From the NCBI GenBank assembly GCA_963754065.1, contig CAVWFH010000002.1, positions 21,771 through 85,770 of the forward strand: 64,000 bases of DNA, given 5' to 3'. The DNA comes from JALORV01 sp963754065 (GTDB lineage Bacteria > Pseudomonadota > Gammaproteobacteria > Burkholderiales > Burkholderiaceae_F). Positions 52,806 through 61,655 of the stretch are shown one piece after another; within the stretch, counting starts at the first letter, position 1; every line of letters starts with the position of its first letter. The notes beneath the pieces were generated by a model, which worked only from the letters and a program-made list of their open reading frames with translations, searched no databases and was not told where the DNA came from. The position numbers and the translations under genes are program-made.

Positions 52806-53419
52806 CGTCCCGGCTCCGTAGGCCGGACGCCGAAGAGCGCCTGCAGCATGCGCCACGCGAAACGGACGAACTTCGGCAGCAGCCACAGCGCCAGCAGTAC
52901 CAGCACGCCGACGATCGCCGCCGCGACCCACGGATAGGTCATCACCAGCCACAGCAGCCCGCCGACGGCCACGTCTTCGGCTACTGACAGCGCGATGTTG
53001 GAGAAGGGTTCAGGCGAGGTGTTGGCTGCGGCCCGCGTGCCCGCCTTGGTGAAGTGGCTGGTCGCCGCCAGCGAGCCGCCGAGAATAGCCGCCACGGTGG
53101 TCCAGGCGGCGCTGTCGAGCCCACCGAACACGCCGGCCGCCAGCGCGGCACCGGCCGGAATGCGAATGAAGGTCTGGATGCCGTCCCAAAGGGTGTCCAC
53201 CCCGGGAATCTTGTCGGCGACGAACTCGACCAGGAACATCACGCCGGAGGCGATCAGCACGAACGGGTGTTGCAGGATGCCGAGCCCCGACGGCAGGTCG
53301 ACCCAGCCGGCGTAGCCGACCAGTCCGACGATCAGCAACACCGCATACAGCCGGATGCCGCTGGCAAACCCCAGCACTGCCGCGAGCGCGATCAGCTGAG
53401 TCAGGTCGAGGGAGTCCAT
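52802..53419 (-). CDS. DUF4126 membrane protein
   Basis: 205 residues with about five hydrophobic helices. DUF4126 pattern: LAAVLGFASGIRLYAVLLIVG (about residues 13-33), FVADKIPGVDTLWDGIQTFIRIPAGA and LAATSHFTKAGTRAAANTSPEPFSN. Integral inner-membrane protein of unknown role. It overlaps the lipoprotein gene by 4 bases. Confidence 0.83.
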   Translation of the reverse strand: MDSLDLTQLIALAAVLGFASGIRLYAVLLIVGLVGYAGWVDLPSGLGILQHPFVLIASGVMFLVEFVADKIPGVDTLWDGIQTFIRIPAGAALAAGVFGGLDSAAWTTVAAILGGSLAATSHFTKAGTRAAANTSPEPFSNIALSVAEDVAVGGLLWLVMTYPWVAAAIVGVLVLLALWLLPKFVRFAWRMLQALFGVRPTEPGR

Positions 53420-53532
53420 GAGACTTCTGCACCGAGGAAACCGTCGAGGCGTGCCGCTACAGCGATGCAGGCCACGTTGTTGTGCTCGAGACGGGCGCCC
53501 GGCCGTTCCGAAGCCCGGCTCGCTGACTCTAG

Positions 53533-53581
53533 CGGCCGAAATGCACGTGCATCGGCGCAGCCGATGCGTACATTTCGGCCG
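53533..53581. terminator. long two-part hairpin after the enoyl-CoA hydratase gene
   Basis: CGGCCGAAATG pairs with CATTTCGGCCG, and inside GCATCGGC-GCA-GCCGATGC forms a second stem, separated by unpaired CACGT and GTA. It starts 7 bases after the hydratase stop. No T-run, so it is either a terminator of unusual type or an RNA-stabilising element. Confidence 0.55.
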
Positions 53582-53587
53582 AAGCCC

Positions 53588-54418
53588 TTACATTTCTTCA
53601 TCGTCGCCGTCCTGCGACATCATCGCTTCGTACTCGGTGACCCAGCGTGGCTTGCGTTTCTCCAGGAACGCGCGCACGCCTTCACGGCCATCGTCGCTTG
53701 TTCGAATCGAGGCAATGCGCTCGGCCGTATCGGCGATGAGAGCATCGTCGATCGGGCGCGACGCGAGATCGCGCACCAGGCGCTTGGCCTGCGCTACTGC
53801 ATGCGCGCTCGTCTGCATCAGGGTTCCGAGCAGCGTGTTGATGCGCACGTCGAGTTCTTCGGGCGGCGCCAGATCGTGGACCAGCCCGATGCGGAATGCC
53901 TCGCCCGCATCGAACTTTTCCGCCGTCAGGAAGTAACGTCGTGCGGCATTCACGCCCATCGCGCGGATCACGTAGGGCCCGATCGTTGCCGGAATCAGGC
54001 CGAGCTTCGTCTCGCTAAGACAGAAATTCGCATCGATCGCGGCGACCGCGATGTCGCACACCGACACCAGCCCGACACCGCCGGCGTAGGCGTCGCCATG
54101 CACGCGCGCGATCACCGGCTTGGGACAGTCGTGGATCGTGCGCAGCATGGTCGCGAGCTTCATGGCGTCGTCACGGTTCTCGTCATAGGAGAAACCCGCC
54201 ATCCGCTTCATCCAGGCGAGGTCCGCTCCGGCGCAGAAGGCAGGCCCCTTGCCGGCCAGCACGATGGCCCGCACGTCCGGATCCGCGCCGAGCGACCGGA
54301 AGGCTTCGGTCAGTTCGGCGATCGCCGTTTCATTGAAAGCATTGCGCACGGTCTCGCGCGCCATCCAGACGACGGCGACGCGGTGGCTGGTATGAATGTC
54401 GAGTGTGGTGGTGGTCAT
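53588..54418 (-). CDS. enoyl-CoA hydratase/isomerase-family protein (LiuC/AtuE-type)
   Basis: 276 residues, crotonase fold. Oxyanion-hole segments are KGPAFCAGADLAWMKRMA (about residues 56-73) and HGDAYAGGVGLVSVCDIAVA (about 104-123). The acidic residue after ETKLGLIPATIGPYV is at the hydratase Glu position. In this locus it would hydrate 3-methylglutaconyl-CoA (LiuC) or isohexenylglutaconyl-CoA (AtuE). The C-terminus is acidic (SQDGDDEEM). Confidence 0.86.
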   Translation of the reverse strand: MTTTTLDIHTSHRVAVVWMARETVRNAFNETAIAELTEAFRSLGADPDVRAIVLAGKGPAFCAGADLAWMKRMAGFSYDENRDDAMKLATMLRTIHDCPKPVIARVHGDAYAGGVGLVSVCDIAVAAIDANFCLSETKLGLIPATIGPYVIRAMGVNAARRYFLTAEKFDAGEAFRIGLVHDLAPPEELDVRINTLLGTLMQTSAHAVAQAKRLVRDLASRPIDDALIADTAERIASIRTSDDGREGVRAFLEKRKPRWVTEYEAMMSQDGDDEEM

Positions 54419-54502
54419 GTCATTGCCTGCGCTGGCCGCACGATCAGCACAAAAGGGCCGGTCGGGCCGCGACGATGGAACAGTGAGTGTAGGAACTTCA
54501 TG

Positions 54503-55378
54503 CTAGTCGAGGTGCTGCCTGAGAAACTGATCGATGCGCATCAGGGCGTCGGCGCGGGCGGCGGAATTGCCACCGACCCGCACGGTGCGACCATCCACGC
54601 CGCTGGGGATGTCCTTGAGCGTGCGCACCGGGGCCGCACTGTCGAAGCCATGGTAGCTGTCCGCGTAACTCACGAACTGGATTGCGACGGCCGACGTGCG
54701 GTCGGCCTGGCGGCGCGCCAGGTCCTCACACGGCTGCGGTGGAGTCCAGTCATCGAGCGCGCCGACCAGCAGCAGCAACGGAATCGTGGCCGAATAGCGC
54801 TCGTCCCTCAGTGGCCCGGCGCAGCTGGGGTAGAGCGCAACGGCCGCCACCGGTGCCAGCGGCCATTCCGGTCGATGAATCGTTCGCAGTACGGTCGAGC
54901 CGCCGTTGGACCAGCCGACCAGCGCAACCCGCCGCGGATCCACGTCGGCCTGTGACTGCAGCCACTGCAGCGCGGCGTTGACGTCGCGGCGCCGCATCGC
55001 GACCGTGACACTGCGCTCGGCGCTGGGTTCGCGGCAGGTCGACGTCTTGCCGCGAGCGCTGAAGCTGTCCGGCAGTAGCACGTGCCAGCCGGCCGCGTTC
55101 CAGCGAGCGGCATACTCGATGTATCGGACGTCCATCGCACCGCGCGACGTATAAAGACCGCCGCATCCGTGCAGCGCGACGACCACCGGCCGGCGACCTG
55201 GGACTGGCGCCGGCTGCCACTGCAGGCGCAGCTCCGGTCCGGGGGCCGGTTCGACCGGTGCAAAGGCCTGCACGGTCGACAGCGAGGCCACGCCAGCCGC
55301 GGCCAGCAGTCCGCGCCAGCGGGCCACGGACCACTTCGACCGACACGCACCGGTCGGCTTCACGCTGCCGACACCCAT
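54503..55378 (-). CDS. dienelactone-hydrolase-like alpha/beta hydrolase, exported
   Basis: 291 residues. N-terminal signal (about residues 20-40). Fold: VVALHGCGGLY (oxyanion), GWSNGGS (nucleophile Ser about 159), VGALDDWTPPQP with acidic Asp and SYHGFDS with His. Four to five cysteines suggest periplasmic disulfides. Substrate unknown. Its end overlaps the acyl-CoA dehydrogenase start region by 19 bases. Confidence 0.82.
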   Translation of the reverse strand: MGVGSVKPTGACRSKWSVARWRGLLAAAGVASLSTVQAFAPVEPAPGPELRLQWQPAPVPGRRPVVVALHGCGGLYTSRGAMDVRYIEYAARWNAAGWHVLLPDSFSARGKTSTCREPSAERSVTVAMRRRDVNAALQWLQSQADVDPRRVALVGWSNGGSTVLRTIHRPEWPLAPVAAVALYPSCAGPLRDERYSATIPLLLLVGALDDWTPPQPCEDLARRQADRTSAVAIQFVSYADSYHGFDSAAPVRTLKDIPSGVDGRTVRVGGNSAARADALMRIDQFLRQHLD

Positions 55379-56517
55379 CGCTTCGCCACTTCCTCGAGCA
55401 TCACTTCGGTCGCACCGCCACCGATGGCAAGTACGCGCGCGTCGCGTACCAGCCGCTCGATCGGGCTTTCGCGCATGTAGCCCGCGCCGCCGTGAAACTG
55501 CTGGCAGCTGTAGGCGACCTCATTGACCAGCTCGCCGCTCAGCGCCTTGAGCATCGAGATTTCGCGCACGGCGTCGCGTTGCTGATCGACGAGCCACGCA
55601 CAGTGATAGAGCAACTGCCGCGCGGCTTCGGTCTTCGCCGCCAGCATGGCGAGACGCTGGCGGATCACCTGCTTGTTCCACAGCGATGAGCCAAAGGCCT
55701 TGCGCTCGTTCACGTAGCGATGCGTCAGGTCCAGCATCGTCAGGCAGTGTCCGACCGCCATGCTGCCCAGCGCGATGCGCTCGGTCTGGAAGTTGCGCAT
55801 GATCGCGTGGAAGCCGCCATTTTCTGCGCCGATCAGGTGTGACGCCGGCACGCGGCAGTCGTCGAACACCAGCTCGGCGGTGTCGGACGCGAGCCAGCCC
55901 TGCTTGCTGAGCGCGCGGCCCACGCGGAATCCGGGCGTGCCGCGCTCGACCGCGAAGATCGAGAGACCGCGCGAGCCCTTGGCGTTCGGGTCGGTGCGTG
56001 CGGCCACGAACACCAGGTCGGCGAGCACACCGTTGGTGATGAACATCTTGCTGCCATTGAGCACCCAGTGGTCGCCATCTTTTGCCGCGCGCGTGCGGAT
56101 CGCAGCAACGTCGGACCCGGCGTCGGGCTCGGTGACCGCGACGGCCGTGATCAGTTCGCCGGCAATGATCCGCGGCAGCCAGCGTGCCTTCTGCTCGGGT
56201 GAGCCGCCGTGCGCCAGATGCGGGCTGGCCATGTCGGTGTGGACCAGCACGGTGATGATGAAGCCGCCGGAAGTGGCGCGCGACAACGCTTCCTGGAACA
56301 CGACGTTGGTCGTCATGTCGGCTTCGGACCCGCCGTGCTGCGCCGGATACATCAAGCCGAGCCAGCCGAGTGCCCCCATTTTGCGCAGGATCTCGCGCGG
56401 CGTGCTGCCGGCTTCGTCCCAGGCCAGCGCAAAGGGCTCGACCTCGCTGGCGATGAAGCGCGCGACCTGGCGGCGCAGTTCCTCGTGCTCGGGGCGCGAA
56501 TACACGCTGCTGGCCAT
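55360..56517 (-). CDS. acyl-CoA dehydrogenase of the carboxylase locus
   Basis: 385 residues. FAD-binding ACAD: AVTEPDAGSDVAAIRT (about residues 131-146), NGSKMFITNG, and the end GGAGYMRESPIERLVRDARVLAIGGGATEVM. The Glu in RESPIER occupies the usual catalytic-base position (MCAD Glu376); isovaleryl-CoA dehydrogenases lack a Glu there. So it is more like a short/medium-chain or citronellyl-CoA-type (AtuD) enzyme than a classical isovaleryl-CoA dehydrogenase. It overlaps the hydrolase gene by 19 bases and follows the carboxyltransferase gene. Confidence 0.88.
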   Translation of the reverse strand: MASSVYSRPEHEELRRQVARFIASEVEPFALAWDEAGSTPREILRKMGALGWLGLMYPAQHGGSEADMTTNVVFQEALSRATSGGFIITVLVHTDMASPHLAHGGSPEQKARWLPRIIAGELITAVAVTEPDAGSDVAAIRTRAAKDGDHWVLNGSKMFITNGVLADLVFVAARTDPNAKGSRGLSIFAVERGTPGFRVGRALSKQGWLASDTAELVFDDCRVPASHLIGAENGGFHAIMRNFQTERIALGSMAVGHCLTMLDLTHRYVNERKAFGSSLWNKQVIRQRLAMLAAKTEAARQLLYHCAWLVDQQRDAVREISMLKALSGELVNEVAYSCQQFHGGAGYMRESPIERLVRDARVLAIGGGATEVMLEEVAKRWVSAA

Positions 56518-56529
56518 GCTCTGGCGCAG

Positions 56530-58137
56530 TTACATGCGGAACACGCCGAACGTCGTGTCCGGGATCGGCGCATTCAGTGAGGCGCTCAGTGCGAGGGCCA
56601 GCGTTTCGCGCGTGTCGAGCGGGTCGATGACGCCGTCGTCCCACAGCCGGGCGGTGGCGTAGTAGGGGTGGCCCTGGTGCTCGTACTGCGCGAGGATCGG
56701 CGCCTTGAACTTCTTCTCGTCCTCCGCGCTCCAGGTTCCACCCTTGGCCTCGAGGTTGTCGCGCCGGACCGTTGCGAGCACGCTGGCGGCCTGCTCGCCG
56801 CCCATGACGCTGATGCGCGCGTTCGGCCACATCCAGACGAAGCGCGGGCCGAACGCGCGGCCGCACATGCCGTAGTTGCCGGCGCCGAAGCTGCCGCCGA
56901 TGATCACCGTGAACTTGGGCACCTGCGCGCACGACACGGCCGTCACCATCTTGGCGCCGTGGCGGGCGATGCCTTCGTTCTCAACCTTGCGCCCGACCAT
57001 GAAGCCGGTGATGTTCTGCAGGAAGATGAGCGGCACCTTGCGCTGGCAGCACAGTTCGATGAAGTGCGCGCCCTTCTGTGCGCTCTCGGAAAACAGGATG
57101 CCGTTGTTGGCGACGATGCCGACCGGCATGCCGTGGATCCACGCGAAGCCGGTCACCAGCGTCGACCCGAAGCGCGCTTTCCACTCGTCGAACTCGGATG
57201 CGTCGACGATGCGGGCAATGACTTCGCGCACGTCGTAGGGCTTGCGCGTGTCGGTCGGTATCACGCCGTAGAGTTCCGTCGTCGCGTGGTGCGGCGCGCG
57301 CGGCTCGCGCAGCTGCATCTGCTTCGGCTTGACGTAGTTGGTCGTCGCCAGGATGCGACGTGCCAATGCCAGCGCATGGGCGTCGCTCGACGCCAGATGA
57401 TCGGCCACGCCCGACAGCCTCGTATGCACGTCGCCGCCACCGAGGTCCTCCGCCGTGACGACTTCGCCGGTGGCTGCCTTCACCAGAGGCGGGCCGCCGA
57501 GGAAGATCGTGCCCTGGTTGGCGACGATGATCGACTCGTCCGACATCGCCGGCACGTACGCGCCGCCGGCCGTGCACGAACCCAGCACGACGGCGATCTG
57601 CGGGATGCCGGCCGCCGACAGCGTCGCCTGGTTGTAGAAAATGCGGCCGAAGTGTTCGCGGTCCGGGAACACGTCGTCCTGGTTCGGCAGATTGGCGCCA
57701 CCCGAGTCGACCAGGTAGATGCACGGAAGTCGGTTTTCACGCGCGATCTCCTGCGCGCGCAGGTGCTTTTTCACCGTCATCGGGTAATAGGTACCACCCT
57801 TGACGGTCGCGTCGTTGCAAACGATCACGCACTCGCGGCCCGACACGCGCCCGACGCCGGTAATGATGCCGGCCGAGGGCGCGGCCCCGTCGTACATCTC
57901 CCATGCGGCAAGCTGCGACAGTTCCAGGAACGGCGTGCCCGGATCGAGCAGCAACTGCACCCGGTCGCGCGGCAGCAGCTTGCCGCGGGCCGCATGCTTG
58001 GCGCGCGCCTCGGCACCGCCGCCGGCAGATACCTGCGTGATCTTTGTCTTCAGGTCGGCCGCCTGCGCATTCATCGCCTCGGCGTTCGCCTTGAACTCGG
58101 GGCTGCGCGGATTGAGCCGGGTCTCCAGGATCGTCAT
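56530..58137 (-). CDS. acyl-CoA carboxylase carboxyltransferase (beta) subunit, MccB/LiuB type
   Basis: 535 residues, full length for methylcrotonyl-CoA carboxylase beta. Oxyanion motif and crotonase-like features: VLGSCTAGGAYVPAMSDESI (about residues 166-185), SGGANLPNQDDVFPDREHFG, and IIGGSFGAGNYGMCGRAFGP in the C-terminal half. With the alpha subunit at 50060 it makes the biotin-dependent carboxylase that acts on methylcrotonyl- or geranyl-CoA. The choice between the two rests on a few active-site residues that I cannot assign securely. Confidence 0.93.
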   Translation of the reverse strand: MTILETRLNPRSPEFKANAEAMNAQAADLKTKITQVSAGGGAEARAKHAARGKLLPRDRVQLLLDPGTPFLELSQLAAWEMYDGAAPSAGIITGVGRVSGRECVIVCNDATVKGGTYYPMTVKKHLRAQEIARENRLPCIYLVDSGGANLPNQDDVFPDREHFGRIFYNQATLSAAGIPQIAVVLGSCTAGGAYVPAMSDESIIVANQGTIFLGGPPLVKAATGEVVTAEDLGGGDVHTRLSGVADHLASSDAHALALARRILATTNYVKPKQMQLREPRAPHHATTELYGVIPTDTRKPYDVREVIARIVDASEFDEWKARFGSTLVTGFAWIHGMPVGIVANNGILFSESAQKGAHFIELCCQRKVPLIFLQNITGFMVGRKVENEGIARHGAKMVTAVSCAQVPKFTVIIGGSFGAGNYGMCGRAFGPRFVWMWPNARISVMGGEQAASVLATVRRDNLEAKGGTWSAEDEKKFKAPILAQYEHQGHPYYATARLWDDGVIDPLDTRETLALALSASLNAPIPDTTFGVFRM

Positions 58138-58200
58138 TGATGGTGTCCGGAAGGATCGCGGTCGCCGTCCGGCGCCGCCAGGTGAATGGTAGCCGCCCGC

Positions 58201-59442
58201 CTAACCGTGCGTGAGTGGCGCGACGTGCGCGACCGAGGCGGCCGGGTGGCGGCGGAAGTGCTTGAATGCAAGCACGAGTGCCGTCAGCGACAGCACGGCC
58301 GACATGAAGAAGGGTGCACCGATGCGCCAGTCCCCGGCCGGCAGATGACTGACGCTCGCGAGCAGCGGCGTGCCGATGAACGGGGCGGTGACGGCCATCA
58401 GCGCACTGAGCGATGTCAGCGAGCCCATGGCCAGACCCTGTTCGCCGGGGTCCGTTGCCTTGGAGACGATCGCGCTCAAGGCCGGCCCGACCGCGAAGGC
58501 CAGCACGTTGGCGACAATCACGACATACATCAGCCAGCCGACGGTCGTCAGCCCATAGGCCACATAGGCCAGCGTGCCGGACGCAAGTCCGGCCAGCACA
58601 ACGCGTCGTTCGCCCAGTGTCCGCATCAGCCAGCCCAGCAGACCCCCCTGGACAAGCGCGGCCATCAGGCCGACAACGAACAGCGAAAAACCGGTTTCGC
58701 GCGGCCCCCAGCCGAAGCGGAAGTCGGTAAAAAGGACCCAGGTGCTGTGCAGGATGAACTGCGCCAGATTGGCCACCGCGATGACTGCAACCAGCACGCC
58801 GACCGCGCGCAGCTTCGTTAGGCCACGCAGCGACGTGATCGGATTGGCACGCTTCCACTGCAGCGGCTTGCGCCGCTCCGCCGGCAACGACTCGGGCACC
58901 ACCAGCAAGCCATAGAGAAAATTGAGGGCCGACAGGCCAGCCGCCACGTAGAACGGCAGGCGGATATCGATGCTGCCGAGCAGCCCGCCGACCATCGGCC
59001 CGACGATGTAGCCGATGCCGAACGCAGCGCCGATGAGGCCGAAGCTCTTCGCGCGGTTCTCGGGCGTGGTCAGGTCGGCCACATACGCATTGGCGACGGC
59101 AAAGTTGGCGGCGAGCACGCCACCAAGCACGCGCGCCAGCAGCAGTCCCGTCAGCGAGGTGGCCAGCGCAGACAGCAGGAACATCGTCCCCAGCCCGGCG
59201 ATCGATCCGAGCAGGACCGGACGCCGGCCGAAACGGTCCGACAGCGCACCGAGCAACGGCGAACAGAAGAACTGCGTCAAACCGAAGGTGACGATCATCG
59301 CGCCGTACCAGTAGGTCTGGGCGTCGCGACTGGTGGTGAACTCGCCCACGAGTGCCGGCAGCACGGGCAGCAGCAGGCCGAAGCCCATCACGTCGAGCAG
59401 CAGCGTGATGAGGATGAAGACGATGGCGGGACGGCGCTTCAT
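58201..59442 (-). CDS. MFS transporter, TetA/drug-efflux-like
   Basis: 413 residues with twelve helices. The loop-2/3 signature is LGALSDRFGRRPVLL (about residues 64-78), and the loop-5 motif C region is GLIGAAFGIGYIVGPMVGG. Likely a proton-driven exporter of drugs or metabolites. Eleven bases separate it from the DinB gene on its 5' side. Confidence 0.88.
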   Translation of the reverse strand: MKRRPAIVFILITLLLDVMGFGLLLPVLPALVGEFTTSRDAQTYWYGAMIVTFGLTQFFCSPLLGALSDRFGRRPVLLGSIAGLGTMFLLSALATSLTGLLLARVLGGVLAANFAVANAYVADLTTPENRAKSFGLIGAAFGIGYIVGPMVGGLLGSIDIRLPFYVAAGLSALNFLYGLLVVPESLPAERRKPLQWKRANPITSLRGLTKLRAVGVLVAVIAVANLAQFILHSTWVLFTDFRFGWGPRETGFSLFVVGLMAALVQGGLLGWLMRTLGERRVVLAGLASGTLAYVAYGLTTVGWLMYVVIVANVLAFAVGPALSAIVSKATDPGEQGLAMGSLTSLSALMAVTAPFIGTPLLASVSHLPAGDWRIGAPFFMSAVLSLTALVLAFKHFRRHPAASVAHVAPLTHG

Positions 59443-59453
59443 GCGGTGCGGGT

Positions 59454-60020
59454 TCAGCGGGCGTAAACGGTCTCTTCGCTCCAGCCGAGTTCGCGCATAT
59501 CGTCGACGCGAAACTTCGCGTCGGACGGCATCACGAACTCGTCGAGCTGCGGCGGCTTGACCGCGGTTCCGCTCAGCATCGCGTGGGCCTGGCCGCGGTG
59601 ATGGACCTGGTGGGTGATCAGGTGCAGCAGCACGTCGCGCGCACGGTCCCGCTGCACGAAACTCCCGCGATCCATGTCGATGATCTCGTCCAGTGCAGCG
59701 TCATCGGCACGCTCGCACCAGTCGATCAGGCGCTGGTCCGACGTGACCTGTGCAGCGGCGAGTGCCGGCATCGTGTCAAATGGCGTCTCGGAGGTCCACG
59801 CCCGGGCCATGTCCGCTTCGCGGTAAAGCGCGGCGATGTAGTACCAGTCGACGATCAGGATGTGATTGAGTGTTGCCCACAGGCTGGGAAAGAAGCTGGT
59901 GCGCGGCGCCTTGAACTCTTCCGGTGCGAGTTGCAGGCAGGCCGCATGCAGGCGAAAGTTGGCGAGCCGGTTGGCATGCGCGAGCGTGCGCATGGTCTGC
60001 TGCAGGGGGCTGGAGTCCAC
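59454..60020 (-). CDS. DinB-family protein
   Basis: 188 residues, four-helix DinB/YfiT-like bundle. Metal-type His: LNHILIVDWYY (about residues 54-64) and HQVHHRGQ (about 138-145). The start is GTG 60020. Such proteins often act as thiol transferases (mycothiol/bacillithiol-like) or damage-responsive proteins; here the role is open. Directly follows the GST gene. Confidence 0.83.
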   Translation of the reverse strand: MDSSPLQQTMRTLAHANRLANFRLHAACLQLAPEEFKAPRTSFFPSLWATLNHILIVDWYYIAALYREADMARAWTSETPFDTMPALAAAQVTSDQRLIDWCERADDAALDEIIDMDRGSFVQRDRARDVLLHLITHQVHHRGQAHAMLSGTAVKPPQLDEFVMPSDAKFRVDDMRELGWSEETVYAR

Positions 60021-60032
60021 TGCGATCTCGCC

Positions 60033-60636
60033 TCAGGGCGACGGCATCACCGTCACGCCCGCCTCGCTCAGGCAGCGTGTCAGCCACTCGCGTACCGACG
60101 GATACGACGCGAGGTCGAAGCCGCCGTCCTCGGCCACGTGTGTGTAGGCAAACAGTGCCAGGTCCGCCAGACTCAGCCGGTCCCCGGCGAAGTAGTCGTG
60201 ATCGGCCAGGTGCTGCTCCATCACGCCCAGCGCGCGGTGGCCGCGTGCCAGCAGATCCGGCAGGCGGGGATCGTCGTGCCGCTTCAAGAAGGCGCGGATG
60301 AAGCGCGCCACGGCGATCGCCGTCTCGTGGGAATACTGTTCGAAGAACATCCACTGCAACATGCGTGCGCGCTGCAGTCGGTCAGCCGGAATCAAGTTGG
60401 TCCCTTCGCCGAAGTACCAGAGGATGGCGTTCGACTCAGGAAGTGCGGAGCCGTCGTCGAGCACGACGACCGGCACCTTGCCGTTGGGGTTCAGCCGCAG
60501 GAACTCCGGCGTGCGTGTTTCGCCGGTCATTACGTCGATCTCGCGCCATTCGTACGATTGGCCCGTGATGTCGAGCACCATGCGCACCTTGTGGCAGTTG
60601 CCCGATCGTGCTCGTTCCGTAAACGGTGGTCGTCAT
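60033..60636 (-). pseudogene. glutathione S-transferase gene with a one-base frameshift near its start
   Basis: The main frame (from ATG 60587) gives MRMVLDITGQ... with PNGKVPVVVLDDG (thioredoxin-like end) and the GST C-terminal helices, but it lacks the catalytic loop. That loop sits just upstream in the same frame as ARSGNCHKV, whereas the true start MTTTVYG (ATG 60636) is one frame off. One extra A in GGAACGAG (60611-60618) explains it. With it removed, a full GST of about 200 residues results. Either a sequence error or a pseudogene. Confidence 0.75.
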
Positions 60637-60644
60637 CGCTGTTC

Positions 60645-61250
60645 CTAGAACGGCCCGGTCGTGATCCAGCGCTCGACCTGGGCGAGTCGATCGTGGCCCC
60701 AGAACATCTCGCCGTCGACGAACAACGTCGGCGCGCCGAACACGCCGCGCGCGATCGCCTGCTCTACCTCGGTGCGCAGTGCGTTCTTGATCGAGTCTTC
60801 CTGTATCCCTGCAGCCAGCTTCGCGACGTCGATGCCGATGCCGTTGGCCAGTTCCATCACCACCGTCGCCTCGCTGATGTTGCGATCCGCCACGAACAGC
60901 GCGCGGAAGACCGCGTGGATGAACGGCCCAACCTGTGCAGGCTGCTCGCGCTGCAGCCAGAGCACTGCGCGCGCAGCCGCAACCGCGCCGACCGGAAAGA
61001 CCGTCGGATGCCGGTAGGGCACGCCGACGAAGGCTGCTGACCGTGCGAAGTCGCGGATCGAGTAGCGTGCCTTCGGGCCATAGGATTCGGTGAGTGGCGT
61101 GCCGCCCGAGGCCTTGAACACCACGCCCAGCAGGATCGGCCGCCAGCGCAGCTCGCTTCCGTGCCGTTCGGCGAGCGCCTCGATTTCTTCGGAAGCCAGG
61201 TACGAGTACGGCGACGAAAAGTCGAAGTAGAAGTCGAGTGCGGAGGCCAT
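60645..61250 (-). CDS. 2-hydroxychromene-2-carboxylate isomerase-family (DsbA-like) protein
   Basis: 201 residues, thioredoxin/kappa-GST fold. Motif FYFDFSSPYSYLASEEIEAL (about residues 7-26) carries the catalytic-type Ser in SPYSY; TEVEQAIARGVFGAPTLFVDGEMFWGHDRL completes the HCCA isomerase pattern. It belongs to the glutathione-dependent isomerases of naphthalene-type pathways, or to a related isomerase. Eight bases separate it from the GST gene, so both are glutathione-linked. Confidence 0.87.
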   Translation of the reverse strand: MASALDFYFDFSSPYSYLASEEIEALAERHGSELRWRPILLGVVFKASGGTPLTESYGPKARYSIRDFARSAAFVGVPYRHPTVFPVGAVAAARAVLWLQREQPAQVGPFIHAVFRALFVADRNISEATVVMELANGIGIDVAKLAAGIQEDSIKNALRTEVEQAIARGVFGAPTLFVDGEMFWGHDRLAQVERWITTGPF

Positions 61251-61655
61251 GGCTGCAGTCGGGAGAATCCCGAGAACCCGGATGTTACGTGCTGGGCCGT
61301 CCGCAGGGTTTTCGAAATACCTGCCAACGCTGCAGGCCCTCCCAGAGCGGCGCCCGCGACTTCAGTGAGAACTGACTCTCACGCTGTTCTCAAAGAGTCT
61401 GCAAATTCCCTAACTCTCACGACCGCTTTCGTTCAGGTCTAGCGGCTCAGCTCGACCCTAAGCTGACCTCAGCGGCGCGCGAAAGCGGCCGCCGAGTTCA
61501 CACTGGGAGCGGACATTGGCTCAGCATGGGGAGTCTTCCGAGTTGAGGAACCGAACCCGCCCCGGTTCAGCGGCGGACAGCTTGCGGACCGGCCGCCGCG
61601 ACCGATCCAGCATCACTTGCAAAAGCACCGAACCGAGTTCGAGCGAACGGTCGCA
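61251..61655. other. 405-base intergenic region with nested inverted repeats
   Basis: No convincing gene. It holds GTGAGA-N6-TCTCAC (61365-61382) and, overlapping it, TGAGAAC-N13-GTTCTCA (61366-61392), plus CTCTCACG again near 61412. The nested repeats could be alternative RNA structures or operators. The region lies between the promoter side of the HCCA-isomerase-like gene and the end of the amide hydrolase gene. Confidence 0.4.
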
